Shown piece by piece: positions 1 to 7,192 of a stretch of DNA of 10,452 nucleotides; the stretch's first letter is position 1; the number at the start of each line of letters is the position of its first letter. The notes below the pieces were generated by a model, which saw only the letters and a program-made list of their open reading frames with translations, ran no database searches and had not been told where the DNA came from. This DNA is from CAZLMF01 sp964560565 (GTDB lineage: Bacteria > Bacillota > Clostridia > Oscillospirales > Ruminococcaceae). Made by a program: the position numbers and the translations under genes. The stretch covers positions 1 through 10,452 of the forward strand of contig CAZLMF010000055.1 in the NCBI GenBank assembly GCA_964560565.1, in the 5' to 3' direction.

Positions 1-58
1 TCGAACCTGTGACCCTCTGCTTGTAAGGCAGATGCTCTCCCAGCTGAGCTAAACTCCC
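1..58 (-). tRNA. tRNA-Val(UAC), 5' part; 3' end cut by window edge
   Basis: Read on the minus strand, the segment begins with a 5' acceptor strand GGGAGTT, then TA at positions 8-9, a D-stem GCTC/GAGC, an anticodon stem TCTGC/GCAGA, a seven-base loop CTTACAA and the start of the T-arm ending in GGTTCGA. The anticodon is TAC (plus-strand 23-25), which reads GUA valine codons. About 58 of the expected 76 bases are present; the rest of the T-arm and the 3' acceptor strand lie left of the window. It lies downstream of groEL on the same strand but has its own promoter. Confidence 0.95.
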
Positions 59-92
59 GAATTCGCCGCCACTCTTTGCAGCGACGAATTAT

Positions 93-121
93 ATTCTACA
101 ATACATTTTGAGAAATGTCAA
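93..121 (-). promoter_or_regulatory. Sigma-A-type promoter for tRNA-Val
   Basis: On the minus strand there is a perfect -35 TTGACA (121-116), a 17-base spacer and a -10 TAGAAT (98-93), one base off consensus. Transcription would start near 86, giving a leader of about 28 bases before the mature tRNA 5' end at 58. The leader region can fold: AATTCG at 60-65 pairs with CGAATT at 85-90, continuing inward after one mismatch. The near-consensus match and correct distance to a stable RNA gene make this call fairly strong. Confidence 0.75.
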
Positions 122-142
122 TACCTTTTCTCAACTTTTTTT
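108..142 (+). terminator. Weak hairpin plus T-tract, terminator-like on the plus strand
   Basis: TTGAGAAA (108-115) is perfectly complementary to TTTCTCAA (127-134), an 8-bp AT-rich stem with an 11-base loop, and is followed on the plus strand by a run of seven T (136-142). The orientation is wrong for groEL or the tRNA, which both read on the minus strand; there the hairpin is preceded, not followed, by the homopolymer. It could stop antisense transcription into groEL, or be chance in AT-rich DNA. It overlaps the tRNA promoter -35 box. Confidence 0.3.
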
Positions 143-175
143 GATGTAAAACATTTTTGTGACTTTTGCTGAGAC

Positions 176-1813
<1,638 letters not shown>

Positions 1814-1844
1814 CTAATCAATCCTTTCTAATGTTATAGGGTTA

Positions 1845-2162
<318 letters not shown>

Positions 2163-2189
2163 TTAGCACTCGAAAGCTTTGAGTGCTAA
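2163..2189 (-). promoter_or_regulatory. CIRCE operator (HrcA binding site)
   Basis: The sequence is a perfect CIRCE element: TTAGCACTC (2163-2171), a nine-base spacer, and GAGTGCTAA (2181-2189). It matches the known consensus in both arms and spacer length. HrcA, the class I heat-shock repressor, binds this site and is itself kept active by GroEL, giving feedback. Here the element begins where transcription from the predicted groES promoter should start, so bound HrcA would block initiation, and it also lies in the 5' untranslated RNA. No hrcA gene is present in this window. Confidence 0.97.
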
Positions 2190-2194
2190 TATAT

Positions 2195-2222
2195 ATTTTA
2201 ACTCATAATAGCGGAAAATCAA
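2195..2222 (-). promoter_or_regulatory. groESL sigma-A-type promoter
   Basis: On the minus strand, TTGATT (2222-2217) and TAAAAT (2200-2195) are separated by 16 bases, a reasonable vegetative-sigma promoter. Transcription would begin close to 2188, at the edge of the CIRCE element, which is the usual arrangement for HrcA-controlled groE operons. The placement relative to CIRCE supports the call more than the boxes alone. Confidence 0.65.
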
Positions 2223-2402
2223 TAGCAGATAACGGAAAAAAATTATTTTTGGCATTTTCAACAAAATAGATACTAGATTCATCGGTAGTATTAGACAAAA
2301 CCACGTTTTGGTTGCATAAAAACTTCAAAATGAGGTAGTGATATTATGCGGCTATTAATATAATGTTAACAGTTTAGACATTTTTGAAATTTGTGAATAA
2401 GT

Positions 2403-2408
2403 TATAAT
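2403..2408 (+). promoter_or_regulatory. Candidate -10 box for the response-regulator operon
   Basis: A perfect TATAAT lies at 2403-2408, which would give a leader of about 80 bases before the ATG at 2495. There is no good -35 at 17 bases: TAGACA (2375-2380) is 22 bases away and TTGAAA (2384-2389) only 13. Lack of a proper -35 would fit a promoter that needs an activator, such as the regulator itself. A second TATAAT at 2359-2364 has only a poor partner, TAGTGA (2336-2341). The choice between them is uncertain. Confidence 0.35.
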
Positions 2409-2494
2409 AGAAATATCAATACAAATTGCATTTTTCTATTTTTCTAGATTTATTCATCTGTTAAACGACAAACATATTAGAGAGGGGTTATTCC

Positions 2495-3187
2495 ATGTCG
2501 CTTGGGAAAATACTAGTTGTCGATGATGACAAGAATATTTGCGAGCTACTGCGCCTATACCTTGAAAAGGAAGGCTACAGCGTTATTCTCAGCAATGACG
2601 GAGAGGAAGCTGTTGTAAAGTTCACTGCGCTAAAACCCGATCTTGTACTGCTGGACATAATGCTACCGGGGCTTGACGGGTGGCAAGTTTGCCGCGAAAT
2701 ACGCAAAAAGTCAAATGTTCCGATTATTATGTTGACAGCTAAGGGCGAAACCTTTGATAAGGTGCTCGGTCTTGAGCTTGGCGCAGATGATTATGTTGTA
2801 AAGCCTTTTGATACCAAAGAAATTGTTGCTCGTATTAAGGCAGTACTTAGGCGCATAGGTCAAAATTCAGCCAATACTGAGGTTAAAGAGGTCAAGTATG
2901 ATGGGCTTGTTGTAAACATGACACGCTATGAGCTTAAGGTTAATGACAAAGCTATAGACACACCTCCAAAAGAGCTTGAGCTACTGTTTCATCTTGCCTC
3001 AAATCCAAACAGAGTATACACAAGGGATCAGCTTCTTGACGAAGTTTGGGGATTTGAGTATTATGGGGATAGCAGAACCATTGATGTTCATGTCAAACGT
3101 CTGCGTGAAAAGCTTGAGGGCGTTTCAGACAAGTGGTCCCTCAAAACCGTTTGGGGTGTAGGTTATAAATTCGAGGTTAACGAATAG
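2495..3187 (+). CDS. OmpR/PhoB-family two-component response regulator
   Basis: This 230-residue protein is a DNA-binding response regulator. The receiver domain (about residues 4-118) has the acidic pocket D11-D12, the phosphoacceptor D54 in LLDIMLPG, the switch residue T81 in MLTAKGE and the conserved K103 in VVKPF. The C-terminal winged-helix domain (about 130-228) shows the typical recognition-helix region TRDQLLDEVWG followed by SRTIDVHVKRLREKL and the final VWGVGYKF hairpin. The ATG at 2495 follows GAGAGGGG (2480-2487) by seven bases. The next gene, 71 bases downstream on the same strand, is a sensor kinase that is its likely partner, followed by an HtrA protease. That order suggests an envelope or secretion-stress regulator comparable to CssR of Bacillus, but the sequence alone does not separate CssR, WalR, PhoP or ResD types, so no symbol is given. 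Confidence 0.95.
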   Translation: MSLGKILVVDDDKNICELLRLYLEKEGYSVILSNDGEEAVVKFTALKPDLVLLDIMLPGLDGWQVCREIRKKSNVPIIMLTAKGETFDKVLGLELGADDYVVKPFDTKEIVARIKAVLRRIGQNSANTEVKEVKYDGLVVNMTRYELKVNDKAIDTPPKELELLFHLASNPNRVYTRDQLLDEVWGFEYYGDSRTIDVHVKRLREKLEGVSDKWSLKTVWGVGYKFEVNE

Positions 3188-3247
3188 CTGCGGACTTGCA
3201 ATATGAAGTTTTTTAGCAGCCTTGCGCAAATCTGACTACTAACTATC

Positions 3248-3253
3248 GGAGGT
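3248..3253 (+). promoter_or_regulatory. Ribosome-binding site that fixes the kinase start
   Basis: GGAGGT at 3248-3253 stands five bases before the ATG at 3259. An in-frame TTG at 3253 overlaps the last base of this site and therefore cannot be the start used with it. The kinase is thus best begun at 3259, with Met-Lys-Lys-Gly. Confidence 0.8.
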
Positions 3254-3258
3254 TGGCG

Positions 3259-4674
3259 ATGAAAAAGGGCATATTTGCCAGAAGCTTTTTGTTCACCAGC
3301 GCTACCATAATTGTTAGTGTTGCGATTTTATGCGGGCTGCTAATTTCTTTTGGAATAGATTTTTATCATGAGAGCAACAAGTCGAGGCTTGTCTCAAATG
3401 CACTAATAGTTGCAAGTGACATTGTAAACGGCATCGAAGGCTCTGATAAGATAAACGAAGATGAGGTTATGTCGATATATAATATGTACGCAAGGCTCAC
3501 AGGGGCGGAGTATCATTTAATTGATAACACTGGGCTTGTTGTGCTTAGCAATGAAAATGCTAAAAACAATCTTGCAGGGCAAATGCTGCCTGATAAAGCT
3601 ATGAGGAAGATTTTCAACTCCCCCTATTACCAATTTGGTAAGCTTGAAGGAATTTTTGATGAGGTTGTTATAGCTGTTGCTGTCCCTGTATACACAGATG
3701 GAAACGCAAGCTTTTATGTACTTATTGCAAGGTCTGCTCAGGTTGAAACTAATAAAATGTTCAGTTTAGTTTCCACAATGATTGTAGTTATGATATTTTT
3801 ACTTATAGGTGGAATTGCGCTGCAATACCTAAAATCTCGTAATGCTATTAAGTCAATTAACGAGATGACAGCCGCAGTTAAAGCTTTTGGCAGAGGCGAC
3901 TTTGAGGGGACGGTTGATATCCCTAAGGAAAAGGAGCTTGCGGAGCTTGCAACTGCTCTTAATCAAATGGAAAAATCCCTTTCGGGTACAGAGCGCATGA
4001 GGCAGGGATTTATAGAGAATGTTTCCCATGAGCTTAAAACTCCGATGACTACTATAAGTGGCTTTGTCGATGGAATAATCGATGGCACTGTGCCTGTGGA
4101 AAAGCAGGGGCAATACCTAAAAACTATCTCAGATGAGGTAAAGAGATTATCACGCTTGGTGCGCTCAATGCTTGACCTGTCACAGATTGAAGCCGGTGAA
4201 AAAAATGTCCAGTATTCAAGTTTTGATATTGTGGATATGACCGTTCGGATAACATTGTCCTTTGAAAGCGGGATTTCTGCTAAGAGCTGCGATGTTTTAG
4301 GGCTTGATCATGAACCTGTTGTAATAATGGGTGATAAGGATATGCTGCATCAGGTTATATATAATGTGTGCGAAAATGCGGTTAAATTTGTAGATCAAGG
4401 TGGATATATTGAATATAATTGGCAGGTGCTTGGCGATAACGTTGAAATGCGCATTAAGAACAGCGGGAAGGGACTGGAAAAGGAAGAGCTACCACGACTA
4501 TTTGACCGTTTTTATAAAACTGAAAAGTCAAGGGGACAGGATAAAAGCGGTGTTGGATTGGGGCTATTCATTGTCCGTTCTATCATAAAACTTCACGGTG
4601 GCGATATAATAGTTGAAAGTGAGTATGGGGAGTACACAGAATTTATCGTAACACTTCCTATGAATAAAAAGTAA
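3259..4674 (+). CDS. Membrane sensor histidine kinase (HAMP-HisKA-HATPase)
   Basis: From the ATG at 3259 the product has 471 residues. It has a transmembrane helix at about 9-33, an extracytoplasmic sensor region of about 135 residues (34-168) that looks like a Cache/PAS-type fold with the segment LIDNTGLVVLSN, a second helix at about 169-190, a HAMP linker (about 191-245), a HisKA domain with phosphorylated H257 in the H-box NVSHELKTPM, and a HATPase domain with N-box N373 (VCENAVKF), F-box FDRF (415-418) and G2-box GVGLGL (431-436). The G1 box reads NSGKGL, with Asn401 where Asp is usual. The kinase should autophosphorylate H257 and pass the phosphate to D54 of the upstream response regulator. 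A membrane kinase next to HtrA suggests that it senses misfolded envelope proteins or wall state; this is inference. An alternative TTG start at 3253 would add two residues but lies in the ribosome-binding site. Confidence 0.95.
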   Translation: MKKGIFARSFLFTSATIIVSVAILCGLLISFGIDFYHESNKSRLVSNALIVASDIVNGIEGSDKINEDEVMSIYNMYARLTGAEYHLIDNTGLVVLSNENAKNNLAGQMLPDKAMRKIFNSPYYQFGKLEGIFDEVVIAVAVPVYTDGNASFYVLIARSAQVETNKMFSLVSTMIVVMIFLLIGGIALQYLKSRNAIKSINEMTAAVKAFGRGDFEGTVDIPKEKELAELATALNQMEKSLSGTERMRQGFIENVSHELKTPMTTISGFVDGIIDGTVPVEKQGQYLKTISDEVKRLSRLVRSMLDLSQIEAGEKNVQYSSFDIVDMTVRITLSFESGISAKSCDVLGLDHEPVVIMGDKDMLHQVIYNVCENAVKFVDQGGYIEYNWQVLGDNVEMRIKNSGKGLEKEELPRLFDRFYKTEKSRGQDKSGVGLGLFIVRSIIKLHGGDIIVESEYGEYTEFIVTLPMNKK

Positions 4675-4687
4675 TGAAAAGCTAGGT

Positions 4688-4711
4688 GCAGATAAGCAGA
4701 TAAATAGATAA
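4688..4711 (+). repeat. Short tandem octamer repeat between kinase and htrA
   Basis: GCAGATAA occurs twice in direct succession (4688-4695, 4696-4703), followed by the variant ATAGATAA (4704-4711) and a looser copy AATGCGAATAA. It lies in the 77-base gap between the kinase stop and the htrA start. No terminator is seen in the gap, so the repeat probably sits inside a single transcript. It may be simple slippage; no function is apparent. Confidence 0.5.
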
Positions 4712-4751
4712 ATGCGAATAAGAGAATTAATCCTAATAAGGGGGCAAAATA

Positions 4752-6293
4752 TTGAACGACGATTTGAAGTTTGACTACGGCAATCAAGGAAATCAGAATA
4801 ATGAGCAGGTTGAGCCTGTCGAGCAAGTTCCACTTGAAAAGGAAAGTGAAAATACACCTGTAGCAGAGAATGAAAAGGAGCCTACACAACAGCCTATAAG
4901 CGAACCTGTAGCGCAGCCTCAAAATCAATCCGCACAGGGAAATGAAGGCGTTAATAACCAACAGCCTCAATATCAGTATGGGCAATATGGGCAGTATGGC
5001 AACTTTATCCCTCCTCAGTATGGATATATACCGCGCCAAGCTCCGCCAAGGCGCAAGAATACCAACACAGCGGCGACAATTTTGCTTATTGCATTATGCT
5101 TTTTAATAACTCTAGGCGTTGCGCTTACCGCCCTTGGTATAGAGGGGATTGATATAGGAGGACTGCCTTCAAATAGCCGTCCGGACACATCGAATGACAC
5201 TGTGTCTTCGAGGGATGACACTTCTTCGTCACCATCTGTTCAAGTTCCTATTGAAGGGGAGGAAATAAACCTAAATCAGGCAAGTCGTCCTTACAATGAA
5301 AATGAGAAGTATGACAAAAGCGGCAGATATACTGCACAGGGAGTAGCTGAAAAGGTGCGCCCGTCAGTTGTTGGAATTCTCACCTTTGTTGATGAGGATG
5401 GTTATATGCCTTTTGCCCAAGGTTCGGGTATTGTTATGACTGAAGGCGGCTACATCATCACAAATGCTCATGTTATTGAGGATGCAAATGGAATTGTGGT
5501 AGTCCTTGACAACAAAAAGGAATATGTTGCCACCCTTATTGGTGCGGATTATATGACTGATATTGCGGTGATAAAGATTGAAGCGAGCAAGCTTACGCCT
5601 GCTGAATTTGGCAACTCCGATGATGTTGTACTGGGCGAGGGAGTAATTGCAATCGGCAATCCAGCTGGGCTTGCAGGCACTATAACTCAGGGGATTGTTT
5701 CAGGGGTTGACCGTAAAATTCGTGCTGATGATGTGGGTTATAGAATGAACTGTATCCAAACTGATGCAGCTATAAATCCCGGCAATTCGGGAGGCGCACT
5801 GGTTAATATGTACGGGCAAGTTATAGGGATAAATTCCTCTAAGTACATAGCGACGGGCTATGAAGGAATAGGTTTTGCGATAACAATGAATGAGGTAAAG
5901 CCCATTGTAGAGAGCATAATTCTAAAAGGATTCGCCACAACAGGCGGTGTTCGAATTGGGATTGAGTTTTATGAGTATAGCGAGGCTTATGCAAGCCTTG
6001 CAGAGGTAATGGCGGGGCTTTATATTGTAAATATAGACCCAACTTGCCCTGTTGCGAAAAGTGGACTTGAGATTTATGACACAATCGTTGAGTTTGACGG
6101 CGTTGAGGTCACAAGCCTTGATGATGTAAGCGATATACTCAAGGGGAAAGAGCCTGGAGATGTCCTAAGGGCAAAGGTTTTCCGCTTGAATAATCCTCCT
6201 GAGTACGATTCAATGCCCTCTCAGGGGAAGTATAATGACTCGGACGGGGAATATCTCTATATTGACATTGAGCTTGCGGAGGATGCAGGTTAA
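4752..6293 (+). CDS. htrA: HtrA/DegP-family serine protease, membrane-anchored, one PDZ domain
   Basis: The 513-residue product is an envelope quality-control protease. Residues 1-103 are a cytoplasmic, low-complexity, Glu/Gln/Pro/Tyr-rich tail with YGQYGQYG, followed by RRK and one transmembrane helix (about 107-129), then a Ser/Asp-rich linker to about 190. The trypsin-like domain carries the full triad: H240 in ITNAHV, D270 in MTDIAV and S346 in NPGNSGGAL. One PDZ domain follows (about 395-480), with PVAKSGLEIYDTIVEFDG, then a short acidic tail. With a single N-terminal anchor the protease faces the outside. The start is a TTG preceded by AAGGGGG (4738-4744) with seven bases of spacing. 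It lies 77 bases after the kinase with no intervening terminator, so it is probably the third gene of the regulator-kinase-protease operon and may also be a target of that system, as htrA is of CssRS in Bacillus. The one-PDZ layout is normal for Gram-positive HtrA. Confidence 0.96.
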   Translation: MNDDLKFDYGNQGNQNNEQVEPVEQVPLEKESENTPVAENEKEPTQQPISEPVAQPQNQSAQGNEGVNNQQPQYQYGQYGQYGNFIPPQYGYIPRQAPPRRKNTNTAATILLIALCFLITLGVALTALGIEGIDIGGLPSNSRPDTSNDTVSSRDDTSSSPSVQVPIEGEEINLNQASRPYNENEKYDKSGRYTAQGVAEKVRPSVVGILTFVDEDGYMPFAQGSGIVMTEGGYIITNAHVIEDANGIVVVLDNKKEYVATLIGADYMTDIAVIKIEASKLTPAEFGNSDDVVLGEGVIAIGNPAGLAGTITQGIVSGVDRKIRADDVGYRMNCIQTDAAINPGNSGGALVNMYGQVIGINSSKYIATGYEGIGFAITMNEVKPIVESIILKGFATTGGVRIGIEFYEYSEAYASLAEVMAGLYIVNIDPTCPVAKSGLEIYDTIVEFDGVEVTSLDDVSDILKGKEPGDVLRAKVFRLNNPPEYDSMPSQGKYNDSDGEYLYIDIELAEDAG

Positions 6294-6314
6294 GTAAAAT
6301 CGAAATCATATAGT

Positions 6315-6350
6315 AAACGCTGACGATTACAATTAATCGTCAGCGTTTTT
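6315..6350 (+). terminator. Intrinsic terminator after htrA
   Basis: AAACGCTGACGATT (6315-6328) pairs perfectly with AATCGTCAGCGTTT (6335-6348), a 14-bp stem with a 6-base loop ACAATT, continuing into a T-run (6346-6350). It sits between two converging genes: htrA ends at 6293 and the flavoprotein gene ends at 6351. On the minus strand the stem is followed by only TTT, so it is a strong plus-strand and at best a weak minus-strand terminator. Confidence 0.93.
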
Positions 6351-7154
6351 CTACTTTTTATATGTAACAAGAAAATCTTTATTTCTTCCTGCGAACTTGC
6401 CTATGACGTAAAACAAATGCCCAAAAGGCTTTTTATAAAAGGGGACTTTGACGCTTGCATCATAGATGGTGTTTTTGCGTATATCCTGTGTCCAATAATC
6501 ACCGTCGAAGGTTGCATATTCGCTGCCCTTGGTATAGGCAAGTGACATCCCTCTAAAAAGGTTGTATGGGATTAAGCTTAAAGTTGTAGGGCTATGAAGT
6601 TTTTCGGATGAAACATCCTCGTGAAACTTTTTTGCAATCTTGGATAGGGCTGTTAAGGTTTTTTCGGTAGGCTTATAGCAGTTCCAGCTAAAGGAGGCAG
6701 TGGTGTAGAAATAGCAACGGTTAAAGCCTATGCCTGTTAGCTTGGAACAGATGCTCTTTGCGGCGGACTTGCCGCCTACACCGCCTGTTGTTGTTAAAAC
6801 CAATGCCTTACTCTTGAAAAAGTACGGTCTGTGGAGCATGAAGCAAAGGTGGTCGAACAAGTTGCGCAGCAATGAGGTTTCGCTCATGTTATAAGTAGTG
6901 GAGGCAAAAATAATTCCGTCAGCGTTATCAATGGCGCTTATAACAGCACCCACCTTATCAAAATGGGGGCATTTTTCGTGACCGAGTCGAAAGCAGTTGC
7001 TGCAGCCTGTGCAAAAGGGGAGATTTAGCTGGGATAAATGTATCTCCTCGAAGCTTGCATTGCCGTCAAGGCTTGATAAGGTGGATTTTACTGACTCTGC
7101 AAGCTTCCATGTGTTGCCCTTGTGGGGGCTGCCATTGATAAAAAGGTATTTCAT
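6351..7154 (-). CDS. Flavodoxin-fold NAD(P)H-dependent oxidoreductase / iron-sulfur flavoprotein-like protein
   Basis: From the ATG at 7154 this is a 267-residue protein. It begins MKYLFINGSPHKGNTWKLAE, where NGSPxKGNT is the FMN-phosphate-binding loop of the NADPH-dependent FMN reductase family. Residues 48-62 contain CxxCxxCx7C (C48, C51, C54, C62), resembling the compact cysteine motif that holds the [4Fe-4S] cluster of iron-sulfur flavoproteins. STTYNMSETSLLRNLFD (85-101) and TTTGGVGGKSA (121-131) fit the flavin-side and dimer-side loops. Residues from about 190 to the end form a Tyr/Phe/Lys-rich extension that I do not recognise. A start at 7181 would add nine residues, but AAGGAGAG (7168-7161) lies six bases before the ATG at 7154, which decides the start. 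The gene follows the CE2-like esterase by 38 bases on the same strand, so the two are probably co-transcribed. The substrate is unknown; a role in electron transfer or reduction of small molecules is inference. Confidence 0.88.
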   Translation of the reverse strand: MKYLFINGSPHKGNTWKLAESVKSTLSSLDGNASFEEIHLSQLNLPFCTGCSNCFRLGHEKCPHFDKVGAVISAIDNADGIIFASTTYNMSETSLLRNLFDHLCFMLHRPYFFKSKALVLTTTGGVGGKSAAKSICSKLTGIGFNRCYFYTTASFSWNCYKPTEKTLTALSKIAKKFHEDVSSEKLHSPTTLSLIPYNLFRGMSLAYTKGSEYATFDGDYWTQDIRKNTIYDASVKVPFYKKPFGHLFYVIGKFAGRNKDFLVTYKK

Positions 7155-7160
7155 TTTGTA

Positions 7161-7168
7161 CTCTCCTT
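7161..7168 (-). promoter_or_regulatory. Ribosome-binding site that fixes the flavoprotein start
   Basis: On the minus strand AAGGAGAG (7168-7161) lies six bases upstream of the ATG at 7154. It falls inside the longer reading frame that opens at 7181, which shows that the shorter protein beginning MKYLFINGSP is the one translated. Confidence 0.8.
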
Positions 7169-7192
7169 GAATAAAAATCATATCGCAATAGC

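Noticed and set aside
2225..2355. Searched for a small ORF or non-coding RNA in the groES-regulator gap
   Set aside because: AT-rich with no ribosome-binding site plus start, no stable stem and no known RNA motif.
3187..3220. Possible hairpin GCTGC...GCAGC between regulator and kinase
   Set aside because: Only five base pairs with a loop of more than 20 bases and no following T-run, so it is not a terminator.
4593..5039. A 148-residue minus-strand frame rich in Leu, Ile and Arg that looks like a membrane protein
   Set aside because: It is antisense to the kinase end and the htrA Gln/Glu-rich tail; the hydrophobic look comes from reading such codons in reverse. No ribosome-binding site or promoter fits.
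6294..6350. Converging-gene gap considered as a possible small RNA or attachment site
   Set aside because: It is fully explained by the terminator hairpin; no direct repeats or integrase gene are present.
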